A stretch of DNA of 64,000 nucleotides, from positions 1 to 64,000 of the forward strand of contig JADJYS010000036.1 of the NCBI GenBank assembly GCA_016719645.1, read 5' to 3'. Every line of letters begins with the position of its first letter. Position 1 is the first letter of the stretch. Under the pieces are notes generated by a model. It worked only from the letters and a program-made list of their open reading frames with translations, did no database searches and was not told where the DNA came from. Below, in pieces: positions 20,333 to 31,286 of this stretch. Both the position numbers and the translations under genes were made by a program. Origin of the DNA: a bacterium (GTDB lineage: Bacteria; Krumholzibacteriota; Krumholzibacteriia; LZORAL124-64-63).

Positions 20333-20483
20333 TCGCTCGGGCCATGCTGCACCCGTCTCGACGGGGGTGTCTGGAAGGCCCGGACGCCAGGAGGGCGTCC
20401 GGGCCTGGAAGTCAAGCGCTCCGGACACACGAGGTGTCCGGAGCGCGTCCCCCGTCGAGACGGGTGCAGCATGGCCCGAGCGA
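20333..20483. repeat. Three-way-junction repeat, copy A
   Basis: A perfect 35-bp outer stem (20333-20367 with 20449-20483) encloses two 13-bp perfect hairpins. Hairpin 1 is 20376-20388/20394-20406 with loop AGGAG. Hairpin 2 is 20416-20428/20434-20446 with loop ACGAG. An imperfect continuation of the outer stem reaches the stop codon of the isocitrate dehydrogenase gene. A second copy at 33016-33144 shares the inner architecture but has an unrelated outer stem. It probably works as an intergenic terminator or is a mobile repeat. Confidence 0.75.
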
Positions 20484-20491
20484 AGATGTCC

Positions 20492-21832
20492 CTACATGCG
20501 ATCGACGATTGCTTGGCCGAAGCCGCTGCAGCTGACCTCCACCACGTCCTGGCGCCCCTCGGCCTGCATCAGCCGCGCCAGGTCGTAGGTCACGCGGCCG
20601 TCGGTGATGGCCTTCTCGGTGCCGTGCAGGATCAGGTCGGCCGCCTCGGTCCACTGCATGTGGCGCAGCATCATCTCGGCCGACAGGATCAGCGAGCCGG
20701 GGTTGACCTTGTCCAGCCCGGTGTACTTCGGGGCGGTGCCGTGCGTGGCCTCGAACAGGGCCACCTCGTCGCTCATGTTCGCGCCCGGCCCGAGGCCCAG
20801 GCCGCCGACCAGGGCGATCGCGGCGTCGCTCATGTAGTCGCCGTTGAGGTTGGGCAGCGCCATGACGCTGTACTCGCCGGGCCGGGTCTGGATCTGCTGG
20901 AAGATGGAGTCGGCGATGCGGTCCTTCAGCAGGATCTTGCCGGCGGGCAGCTTGCCGCCCAGCTCGTCCCAGAGCTTCTTCTCGGTGACGAAGTCGTCGG
21001 GGAACTCGCGCGCGGCCGTCTCGTAGCCCCACTTCGCGAAGCTGCCCTCGGTGAACTTCATGATGTTGCCCTTGTGGACGATCGTCACCGACGGCAGCTT
21101 GTTCTTGACCGCCCACTCGAGCGCCTTGCGCACGAGCCGGGTGGTGCCGAACTCCGAGATCGGCTTGATGCCGATGCCCGAGTCCAGGCGGATCTGGCGG
21201 CCGGTCATCTTCTTGATCAGGTCGATGACCGCCAGCGCCGTCTCGCTGCCGCGCTCGAAGTCGTGGCCCGCGTACACGTCCTCGGTGTTCTCGCGGAAGA
21301 TCACGAAGTCGACCTGGTCGGCGTACTTGTTGGGGCTGGGCACGCCGGGGAAGTAGCGCACCGGGCGCACGCAGGCGTACAGGTCCAGGTGCTGGCGGAA
21401 GCGCACGTTGATCGAGCGGAAGCGCGGGCAGACGCCGTCGTCCTTGCCGCAGCCGTCGCACTTGCCGTCGTGGTACTGCTGGTGGGCGCAGTGCAGGCAG
21501 ACGTGGGTCTCCTCGCCGATGGGCGTGGTGAACGGCCCCTTGATGGCGATCTTCAGGTGGCGGATGGCCTCGACCGTCTCCTCGGGGAACTCGCTGCCGT
21601 AGTGGTGCAGTCCCTCGAGCCCGGCGTACAGCGGGCACCAGGCGATGCTGCGCTTGCCGCCGTAGGCCTTGGCGACGGCCGCGTCGACGACCCGCTCCAT
21701 CACCGGGGTGATGTCCAGGCCGATGCCGTCGCCGCGCAGGACGCCGATGACGGGCTTGTCGCCGATGGCCAGCTTGCCGTTGCGCACCTCGATCAGGTCG
21801 CCGGCGGGGATCTTCACTGCCTTGAACTCCAT
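20492..21832 (-). CDS. icd: NADP-type isocitrate dehydrogenase with a cysteine-rich insertion
   Basis: It converts isocitrate to 2-oxoglutarate in the TCA cycle. Conserved blocks are GDGIGLDITP, IKGPFTTPIG, RSINVRFRQHLDLYACVRPVRY, FRENTEDVYAG, HKGNIMKFTEG and LFEATHGTAPKYTG. 446 residues, about 30 more than the E. coli enzyme. The extra length is an insert right after TTPIG and before the substrate-binding RSINV serine (residue 140). It has cysteines at 112, 115, 125, 128 and 135 (C-x2-C-x9-C-x2-C-x6-C), as in a zinc ribbon. ATG 21832 has GGAAGGG upstream. It lies downstream of alaS. Confidence 0.93.
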   Translation of the reverse strand: MEFKAVKIPAGDLIEVRNGKLAIGDKPVIGVLRGDGIGLDITPVMERVVDAAVAKAYGGKRSIAWCPLYAGLEGLHHYGSEFPEETVEAIRHLKIAIKGPFTTPIGEETHVCLHCAHQQYHDGKCDGCGKDDGVCPRFRSINVRFRQHLDLYACVRPVRYFPGVPSPNKYADQVDFVIFRENTEDVYAGHDFERGSETALAVIDLIKKMTGRQIRLDSGIGIKPISEFGTTRLVRKALEWAVKNKLPSVTIVHKGNIMKFTEGSFAKWGYETAAREFPDDFVTEKKLWDELGGKLPAGKILLKDRIADSIFQQIQTRPGEYSVMALPNLNGDYMSDAAIALVGGLGLGPGANMSDEVALFEATHGTAPKYTGLDKVNPGSLILSAEMMLRHMQWTEAADLILHGTEKAITDGRVTYDLARLMQAEGRQDVVEVSCSGFGQAIVDRM

Positions 21833-21945
21833 GCTGCGCGCCCTTCCGTTCCTGGTTAGCCGTTGCGCAATCCTGCAGAAGATAGGCGCCGGGGCGCTCC
21901 CCGACAAGAGGTCTTCAGCCGGGGCCCGCGACGCCCGGGCGCCCG

Positions 21946-24603
<2,658 letters not shown>

Positions 24604-24760
24604 GGGGTTTCCTTCCAGGTACACGGCCGGGCCGGGCGCGGGCGGTCGGCCCGCGGGCACGATCCATGCTCATTCCGGCTATTCGGGATACGCTTGGGCG
24701 GCTATTGTAAGGGCGCTCCGCACGAAAATCAACACGCGCCCGGCCGGGCACGGAGGCGGC

Positions 24761-25891
24761 ATGTCCCGCGTTTCGCTCATCTTCGGCACCCGCCCCGAGG
24801 CCGTCAAACTGGCCCCGCTGATCCTGGCCCTGCGCGACGAGCCGGACCTCGCGCCCCACGTCTGCGTCACGGCCCAGCACCGCGAGATGCTCGACCAGGT
24901 GCTGGCCGTCTTCGGCCTCGTCCCGGACGAGGATCTGGACCTGATGCTCCCCGACCAGACGCTGGCCGGCCTGACCTCGCGCGCCGTGGCGGCCGTCGAC
25001 GGCTACCTGCAGCGGGCGCGGCCCGACCTGGTCCTGGTCCAGGGCGACACCACCACGGTCTTCTGCGCCGCGCTGGCCGCGTTCTACCGCGGCATCCCGG
25101 TGGGCCACGTCGAAGCCGGCCTGCGCACCGGCGACCTGCGGGCGCCGTTCCCGGAAGAGGCCAACCGCGTGCTCACCACGCGGCTGGCCGACCTGCACTT
25201 CGCGCCGACCGCCACCTCCCGCGACAACCTGCTGGCCGAGGGCGTCCCCGCGGCCCGCATCCACGTCACCGGCAACACGGTCATCGACGCGCTGCTGATC
25301 GCGCGCGGGCGCGTGCGGGCCGCGCCGCCGGAGGTGCCGGGCCTGCCGGCGGGCCTGGTCGCCGGCGACCGGCCCCTGGTGCTGGTCACCGGCCACCGCC
25401 GCGAGAACTTCGGCGAGGGCTTCCGCGCGGTCTGCCGCGGCATCGCCCGCCTGGCGCGCGATTTCCCCGGCCACGCCTTCGTCTACCCCGTGCACCTGAA
25501 CCCGCACGTCCAGGCGCCGGTGGGCGAGCTGCTCGGCGGCCTGGACAACGTCCACCTGATCGCGCCGCTGCCCTACCTGCCCTTCGTGCGGCTGATGGAC
25601 CGCGCCACGCTCGTGCTGACCGACTCGGGCGGCGTGCAGGAGGAGGCGCCGAGCCTGGGCAAGCCGGTGCTGGTGATGCGCGCGACCACCGAGCGGCCCG
25701 AGGCGGTGACCGCCGGCACGGTGAAGCTGGTGGGCACCGACGAGGACCTGCTGGTCGCCGAGGCGACGCGCCTGCTCGCCGACCCCGCCGCCCACGCCGC
25801 GATGGCGCGGGCGATCAACCCCTACGGCGATGGCCTGGCCGCCGGGCGCATCGTGGCGGCCTGCCGGCGGTTCCTGCGGGAGCGGGCTTGA
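24761..25891 (+). CDS. wecB: UDP-N-acetylglucosamine 2-epimerase (non-hydrolysing)
   Basis: It interconverts UDP-GlcNAc and UDP-ManNAc for surface polysaccharides. Family motifs are FGTRPEAVKLAPL, VQGDTTTVF, HVEAGLRTGD, FPEEANR, VTGHRRENFG, DSGGVQEEAPSLGKP and the terminal NPYGDGLAAGRI. 376 residues, the normal length. ATG 24761 follows GGAGGCGGC. A longer frame from 24593 overlaps the alaS start and is not used. It could supply the polysaccharide locus at 33-40 kb, but the genes are not adjacent. Confidence 0.94.
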   Translation: MSRVSLIFGTRPEAVKLAPLILALRDEPDLAPHVCVTAQHREMLDQVLAVFGLVPDEDLDLMLPDQTLAGLTSRAVAAVDGYLQRARPDLVLVQGDTTTVFCAALAAFYRGIPVGHVEAGLRTGDLRAPFPEEANRVLTTRLADLHFAPTATSRDNLLAEGVPAARIHVTGNTVIDALLIARGRVRAAPPEVPGLPAGLVAGDRPLVLVTGHRRENFGEGFRAVCRGIARLARDFPGHAFVYPVHLNPHVQAPVGELLGGLDNVHLIAPLPYLPFVRLMDRATLVLTDSGGVQEEAPSLGKPVLVMRATTERPEAVTAGTVKLVGTDEDLLVAEATRLLADPAAHAAMARAINPYGDGLAAGRIVAACRRFLRERA

Positions 25892-26029
25892 TCGGCGCCC
25901 GCACGGTGATGATTCCGGTTATTGATATCGACTTATCATCGCTTGACCGCCACCCCCCGGCCCCTACCCTCGCGGTACAACCTCGCCAAGGTCCTCGGCC
26001 CGCCCGCCGACATCATCACGGAGGTCGAG

Positions 26030-27379
26030 ATGCGCACCCCACATCTGCTTGCAGTTCTTTGCCTGTTCCTGCCGGCCCTCGCCGCCGCGGCCACGCCCGC
26101 CGGCGACGCCGCGCTCGGCACCCGGTCCTACGACGACTACGAGCGCCCGCAGGCCTGCGCGACGTGCCACGTCGACATCGCCCGCCAGCACGAGCAGGCG
26201 ATGATGTCGCAGGCCTACACCCACCACTGGGACGCCATCGAGTACTTCGGCCTCGCGGTGCCCCACGCGGAGAAGGAGCCGAAGGTCGCCGGCGTGAAGG
26301 CCGGCTGCAACGGCTGCCACGCGCCCGTCGCGTTCCTGGCCGGCGACGTGCCGCCGCCCCACCCCGAGGCCGGCTCGCGCGCCAACGAGAGCGTGTCGTG
26401 CGACCTCTGCCACACGATCACGGGCTTCGAGGGCGACATCCCGTTCAACTTCAACTGGATCAGCGAGCCGGGCCGGGTCAAGCAGGGGCCGCGGGCGGGC
26501 CGGGTCAGCCCGCACCACGACACCGTCGAGAACCCGTTCCTGCGCACCGCCGAGTTCTGCGGCACCTGCCACAACGAGCAGGACCCCTGGGGCCTGTGGG
26601 TCAAGGGCACGCACCTGGAGTGGAAGGAAGGCCCGCACGGCAAGGCCGGCATCGTCTGCCAGGACTGCCACATGCCGCCGGCGGCCGGGCGCAGCGCGAC
26701 GATGGGCGAACCGCTGCCCGACGTGCGCCAGCACCTGTTCCACGGCGCGCACGACAACGGCAAGCTCGCCGGCGTGATCGAAGTGCGCATCCACCCCGAG
26801 TCCCGCGAGGCCGAGCCCGGCGACAGCGTGCGGCTGACCGCGACCCTGGTCAACGCGAAGGCCGGCCACAAGGTGCCGTCGGGGTCGGCCGAGGAGCGCG
26901 TGCTCTGGCTGCACGTGACCGCCACCGACGCCGCGGGCAAGACCTGGCACCTGCCCGTCGACGCGAAGGGGTTCGCGGGCGAGGAGCTGACGATCGCGTC
27001 GGCGACCGCGATGGCCTACCAGGACATCGGCGACATCAAGGGCCTGGCCGGCTTCCCCGGTCTGAAGCGCGACGGCGAGGTGCCCGCCGGCGACCGCATC
27101 TTCCGCCTGCCCTACCTCGACCCCCAGGGCCGCATGACCATCGCGCAGTGGAACACGGCCGCGTTCGGGCCGGACTACCGCCTGGCGCCGCTGGCGGCCG
27201 TGAACGAGACCTTCACCTGGAAGCTGCCGCAGGACGCGGCGCCGGGGCCGATGACCGTGACGGCCGAGGTCTGGTACTCGCGCCTGGTCTCCTCGGTGGC
27301 CGAATACATGAACGTGCCGCGCGAGGAATCCGAACCCGTGAAGATCAACACCCACGTCACCACGTTCGAGGTCCTCTGA
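26030..27379 (+). CDS. Periplasmic pentaheme c-type cytochrome
   Basis: It has a signal peptide (residues 1-22) and five CxxCH heme sites: CATCH, CNGCH, CDLCH, CGTCH and CQDCH. These occupy the first 230 residues. A beta-rich C-terminal domain (VRIHPESREAEPGDSVRLTA ... AGHKVPSG) follows, as in multiheme cytochromes with an Ig-like tail. 449 residues. ATG 26030 with GGAGG is chosen; an upstream ATG at 25922 would put 36 non-signal residues in front. It is 19 bases upstream of the cytochrome-porin gene, so the pair is probably an electron conduit across periplasm and outer membrane. Confidence 0.88.
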   Translation: MRTPHLLAVLCLFLPALAAAATPAGDAALGTRSYDDYERPQACATCHVDIARQHEQAMMSQAYTHHWDAIEYFGLAVPHAEKEPKVAGVKAGCNGCHAPVAFLAGDVPPPHPEAGSRANESVSCDLCHTITGFEGDIPFNFNWISEPGRVKQGPRAGRVSPHHDTVENPFLRTAEFCGTCHNEQDPWGLWVKGTHLEWKEGPHGKAGIVCQDCHMPPAAGRSATMGEPLPDVRQHLFHGAHDNGKLAGVIEVRIHPESREAEPGDSVRLTATLVNAKAGHKVPSGSAEERVLWLHVTATDAAGKTWHLPVDAKGFAGEELTIASATAMAYQDIGDIKGLAGFPGLKRDGEVPAGDRIFRLPYLDPQGRMTIAQWNTAAFGPDYRLAPLAAVNETFTWKLPQDAAPGPMTVTAEVWYSRLVSSVAEYMNVPREESEPVKINTHVTTFEVL

Positions 27380-27398
27380 CCGCGCAAGGGAGTCCGAC

Positions 27399-28592
27399 AT
27401 GAACCGAAGGATCCTCACGCTCGCCGCGCTGGCGGCCCTGTCGTGCGTCGCGCTGCTGATGGACGCGAACGACGCGGGCGCCATCCCGGCCTTCGCCCGC
27501 AAGTACCAGATCTCCTGCACCACCTGCCACGCGCCGTTCCCCCGCCTGAAACCCTACGGCGAGGAGTTCGCCGGCCGCGGCTTCCGCATGGACGAGGGCC
27601 AGGAGCCGGTGCGCGCCGTGTACGACGTGGGCGACCCCCTGCTGCGCCTGCCGCGCGACCTGCCGCTGGCCGCGCGCATGGAGGGCTACCTCTCGTACAA
27701 GGAGGATGCCGACGCCGAGATCGACATCGAGTGGCCCTGGGTCTGGAAGATCCTCTCCGGAGGCCCGGTCGGCCCCAAGGCGTCCTACTACTTCTACTTC
27801 CTGATGGAGCGCGGCGACCTCGTCGGGCTCGAGGACGCCTACCTGCAGCTCAACGACGCCGCCGGCAGCGGCTTCGACCTCGTCTTCGGCCAGTTCCAGG
27901 TCTGCGACCCGCTGTTCAAGCGCGAGCTGCGCCTCGAGCGCTTCGACTACCTGATCTACAAGACCCAGGTCGGCGACTCCCCCGTCGACCTCACCTACGA
28001 CCGCGGCCTGATGTTCCTGCGCACGCTGCCCGGCGAGGTCGCCTTCACGGCGATGATCCTGGACGGCAACGGCATCGGCGCCGCCGTGGACGCCGGCGTC
28101 TCCGACTTCAAGAACCACGACGACGACAAGTACAAGAACTTCGCCCTGCGCCTGGCCAGGCAGACCGGCGCGGCGCGCCTGGGCGGCTTCGGCTACTTCG
28201 GGCGGACCCAGGACAACGCCGGCACGCGGCTGAAGAACGACACCTACTACCTGGGCGCCGACCTGGTGCTCGACGTCGGCGCGAAGTCGCAGCTCAACGC
28301 GCAGTTCCTGTACCGCGAGGACGACGACCCGTTCTTCACCGGCGGCGACACGCACTGCACGCGCGGCGGCTTCCTGGAGGCGCACTACTTCCCGCAGGGG
28401 CAGGACGGCCGCTGGGCGCTGTCGTGCCTCTACAACCGGGTCGCGTCCGACGACGACGCCGCCGACCGCGAGACCGTCTCGCTCACGGCCAACCACCTGA
28501 TCGACCGCAACCTGCGCCTGATGCTCGAGGGCGGGCGCGACGTGGAGGCCGGCAAGACGCGGCTGAGCGTCGGCCTGATCAGCGCGTTCTGA
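27399..28592 (+). CDS. Cyc2-like monoheme cytochrome-porin fusion
   Basis: A signal peptide of about 28 residues is followed at once by IPAFARKYQISCTTCHAPFP and KPYGEEFAGRGF. This is the short N-terminal heme domain seen in Cyc2-type outer-membrane cytochromes, with a single CxxCH at 40-44. The remaining 340 residues are an alternating beta-strand porin with aromatic girdles (KASYYFYFLMERGDLVGLED) and end in F. Cyc2 proteins pass electrons across the outer membrane, best known in iron oxidation. Iron use here is not shown; members of this wider porin group occur in many phyla. Its TGA overlaps the next ATG (TGATG). Confidence 0.75.
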   Translation: MNRRILTLAALAALSCVALLMDANDAGAIPAFARKYQISCTTCHAPFPRLKPYGEEFAGRGFRMDEGQEPVRAVYDVGDPLLRLPRDLPLAARMEGYLSYKEDADAEIDIEWPWVWKILSGGPVGPKASYYFYFLMERGDLVGLEDAYLQLNDAAGSGFDLVFGQFQVCDPLFKRELRLERFDYLIYKTQVGDSPVDLTYDRGLMFLRTLPGEVAFTAMILDGNGIGAAVDAGVSDFKNHDDDKYKNFALRLARQTGAARLGGFGYFGRTQDNAGTRLKNDTYYLGADLVLDVGAKSQLNAQFLYREDDDPFFTGGDTHCTRGGFLEAHYFPQGQDGRWALSCLYNRVASDDDAADRETVSLTANHLIDRNLRLMLEGGRDVEAGKTRLSVGLISAF

Positions 28593-29662
28593 TGCGCGAG
28601 GGAGGATCGGGCCGCGCCGACCGCCGCCGCCGGCTCGCCGGCTTCGGCCTGATCCTCCTGTCCGCCCTCTCGTTCGGGGCCATGCCGATCTTCGGCCGCC
28701 TCGCCTACCGCTCGGGCGTGGACCCGGTCACGCTGCTGCTGCTGCGCTTCACGTTCGCCACGGCGATCATGCTGCCGGTGATGTTCGCGCGGCGCCTCGC
28801 CTGGCCGCGGGGCCGGACGCTGCTGGGTCTGATCGCCATGGGCGCCGCCGGCTACGTCGGGCAGTCCATCTGCTTCTTCACCGCGCTGAAGCACGCCTCG
28901 GCCGGCCTGGTCTCGCTGCTGCTCTACCTCTACCCGGCGCTGGTGGCGATCCTGTCGGTGATCGTGCTGAAGGAGCGCCTCACCCGCCGCAAGGCGCTGG
29001 CCCTGGGCCTGGCCCTGGCCGGCGCCGTGCTGACGATCGGGCTCAGCGGCGGCGGCACGCCGGCCGGCATCGCCCTGGGCGTCGGCGCCGCGGTGATCTA
29101 CGCCCTCTACATCATCTACGGCACCCACCTGCTGAAGTCCGCGCCGCCGATCCCCGCCGCGGCGGTGATCCTGGCCGCGACCGCCGTCGTCTACGCCGGC
29201 CTGGTCGCGGCGCGCGGCCCGCAGTGGCCCGCCACGGCGGCCGGCTGGGGCTGGATCGCCGCCATCGCCGCCATCTCGACGGTCGTGGCGACCGTCACCT
29301 TCCTGGCGGGGCTGGAGCGCATCGGGCCGACCAGCGCCTCGACGCTCTCGACGATCGAGCCGGTGATCTCGGTGGGGCTGGCGGCGCTGGTGCTGGGCGA
29401 GCGGCTGGCGCCGCCGGGGCTGGTCGGGGGCGTGATGATCCTGGGGGCGGTCGTGGTGCTGGCGCGCGGGGAGTTGCCGGGCGAGGGCGGTGCCGGGGCT
29501 AGCGGCGGTGGCGATCGCCGCCACCAGCCGTTAGCCCTTGGCGCCGAGACGGCGCCGAGGGCTCAAGATCCGTCATCCGCGGGAGCGATCACCCCCGGCC
29601 GACCACGGCGGCTTTCGAGTTCCTGGCGGACGGACAGGGCTCTGGCTTCCGTGATGGGGTAG
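28592..29662 (+). CDS. EamA/DMT-family membrane transporter
   Basis: Ten hydrophobic segments are arranged as two EamA repeats (first LILLSALSFGAMPIFGRLAYR, last LVGGVMILGAVVVLARGE). Homologues export metabolites or amino acids. ATG 28592 overlaps the stop of the porin gene. The typical protein ends near residue 300, at about position 29480. The frame continues for 60 low-complexity residues, reading through a terminator hairpin and 100 bases into the convergent symporter gene, so the true stop may be displaced. 356 residues as read. Confidence 0.82.
   Translation: MREGGSGRADRRRRLAGFGLILLSALSFGAMPIFGRLAYRSGVDPVTLLLLRFTFATAIMLPVMFARRLAWPRGRTLLGLIAMGAAGYVGQSICFFTALKHASAGLVSLLLYLYPALVAILSVIVLKERLTRRKALALGLALAGAVLTIGLSGGGTPAGIALGVGAAVIYALYIIYGTHLLKSAPPIPAAAVILAATAVVYAGLVAARGPQWPATAAGWGWIAAIAAISTVVATVTFLAGLERIGPTSASTLSTIEPVISVGLAALVLGERLAPPGLVGGVMILGAVVVLARGELPGEGGAGASGGGDRRHQPLALGAETAPRAQDPSSAGAITPGRPRRLSSSWRTDRALASVMG
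29533..29563. terminator. Bidirectional terminator-like hairpin
   Basis: Arms 29533-29545 and 29551-29563 pair over 13 bp with one wobble, loop GAGAC. It lies at the meeting point of the convergent EamA and symporter genes. No T-tract is visible. Confidence 0.5.
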
Positions 29663-31050
29663 GTCGCCACGGCCCAGATGGCGATCGCCGAGGTCACGAC
29701 GGGGATGCCCGCGTCGAAGAAGCGCAGCAGGGTGATGGTCTGGTGACCCTGCGCCCCGCCCCGCGCCACGTCGAACCCCGTGGCGCTGAGCAGGTAGCCG
29801 CCGCCGGCCAGGGCGGCGGTCAGGCCCAGCTTCACGGTGAACCAGAAGACGGAGCTGAACATGCCCTCGCGCCGCTGGTAGGTCTTCAGCTCGTCGGCGT
29901 CGACGACGTCGGCGATCATCGACGGCATCAGCGTGAACAGGCCGCCCAGCCCGAAGGCCAGCAGCGGAGCCGGCAACAGCACCATCCAGGGATGTGCCGG
30001 ATTGTAGCATACCCACTTGAGCGAGTAGCCGACCATCGAGATGGCCGTCGAGATCATCAAGGCGCGGCGCTTGCCGATGCGGGTGGCCAGTACGGTCACC
30101 AGGGCCACCGCGCCGAAGCTGCCGACGGCGCCCACCGTGCCGGCCAGTCCCACCCACTTCGCTCCCAGGCCCTGGTCGCCGCCCGACACGTAATAGATGA
30201 TCACGTAGCTGGAGAACGCCGAGATCAGGATGAAGCCGTTGAAGACCAGGAACGTGGCCAGGCACAGCTTCAGGAACGGAATCGTGGACATCGTCGAGGC
30301 GAAGCCGCGGAAGAACTCGCCGACGTTGCGCAGGATCGGGTTGCCGGCGCGCGCGGCGGCCTCGGCCTTGTGCGCGGCGGTCGCGGTCGTCGCCAGCGAG
30401 GCCATGCGCTCGCGCAGGAAGACGGCCGGAAGCACGCCCAACGCCACCGTGCAGATCGCCACCGCGATGGCCAGCCAGCCCGCGCCGGCGATCTGGTCGC
30501 CGAACCTGCCGCCGTTCATGATCCACAGGAACCACGGCGAGACCACGTAGGCGAACTGCCCGATGAAGTTCTGGGTGCCCATCAGGCGCGTGCGCTCGTT
30601 GTAGTCGGGCGTCAGCTCGTAGCCCAGCGCGACCCACGGCGCGACGAAGATCGTGTAGCAGATGTAGAAGATGACCGACCCGACCAGGAACCACACGAAG
30701 TAGAAATGCTGGCTGGCGTCGCGCGGCAGCTGCCACAGCAACGCGAAGACCACGGCCGTCAGGATCGCGCCGACGAAGATGAAGGGACGGCGACGGCCCC
30801 AGCGCGAGCGCGTGTGGTCCGAGACGTAGCCCATGATCGGGTCGATGATCGTGTCGACCAGGCGCGGCAGCGCGCTGACCCAGCCGACCATCCGCGGGTC
30901 CATGTGCAGCCCGAGGTTCAGGATGATCATCATGCCGCCGATGGCCGCCGACAGGAGGTTGTTCACGAAGGCGCCGGCGCCGTAGGCCAGCTTGTGCGAG
31001 AACTTGATCCGATCCTCGGGCGCGGTCCGGCTGTGCGTTGCGGCGCTCAT
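29563..31050 (-). CDS. GPH-family sugar:cation symporter (MFS)
   Basis: Twelve membrane segments. The N-terminal KLAYGAGAFVNNLLSAAIGG, then PIMGYVSDHTRSRWGRRRPFI, and the central PFLKLCLATFLVFNGFILIS match glycoside-pentoside-hexuronide transporters, which bring in oligosaccharides with H+ or Na+. The motif DVVDADELKTYQRREGMFSS near the end is family-typical. 495 residues. ATG 31050 with GGAG upstream. It stands alone between a convergent EamA gene and an exported LYR-tail protein. The substrate cannot be told. Confidence 0.88.
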   Translation of the reverse strand: MSAATHSRTAPEDRIKFSHKLAYGAGAFVNNLLSAAIGGMMIILNLGLHMDPRMVGWVSALPRLVDTIIDPIMGYVSDHTRSRWGRRRPFIFVGAILTAVVFALLWQLPRDASQHFYFVWFLVGSVIFYICYTIFVAPWVALGYELTPDYNERTRLMGTQNFIGQFAYVVSPWFLWIMNGGRFGDQIAGAGWLAIAVAICTVALGVLPAVFLRERMASLATTATAAHKAEAAARAGNPILRNVGEFFRGFASTMSTIPFLKLCLATFLVFNGFILISAFSSYVIIYYVSGGDQGLGAKWVGLAGTVGAVGSFGAVALVTVLATRIGKRRALMISTAISMVGYSLKWVCYNPAHPWMVLLPAPLLAFGLGGLFTLMPSMIADVVDADELKTYQRREGMFSSVFWFTVKLGLTAALAGGGYLLSATGFDVARGGAQGHQTITLLRFFDAGIPVVTSAIAIWAVATYPITEARALSVRQELESRRGRPGVIAPADDGS

Positions 31051-31235
31051 GGCTTCATCTCCAGGATCTCTCCCGATTAGTGGAGGGCGGTGTCGTCCAC
31101 CCGCATCTTTGTACGCACGCCGAACAAAGTATCCCGTTCTACTTCAACCGGTCAAGCGGATTCTGGGGGTTGCCCGGGGCCCAGCGTCGACCGGGGCAGC
31201 CGAACTCGCGTTCGGCAGGCCCTGCCGGACAGCAC

Positions 31236-31265
31236 GGGGCCTGCCAGCCTCGGCTGACAGGCCCC
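31236..31265 (-). terminator. Terminator-like hairpin after the choice-of-anchor protein gene
   Basis: Arms 31236-31243 (GGGGCCTG) and 31258-31265 (CAGGCCCC) with a 14-base loop lie 21 bases past the stop codon at 31287. The surrounding 31051-31235 also holds a smaller GCCGAA/TTCGGC hairpin but no gene. There is no T-tract. Confidence 0.4.
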
Positions 31266-31286
31266 GGAATCCGGAATCGCCGCCGG

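Noticed and set aside
20333..20483. Integron attC site
   Set aside because: Size is similar, but there is no GTTRRRY core, no integrase and no cassette array. The perfect 35-bp stem and two inner hairpins do not fit.
21380..21540. The ICDH insertion as a frameshift artefact
   Set aside because: Conserved ICDH blocks continue in the same frame on both sides and the cysteine spacing is regular, so it is read as real.
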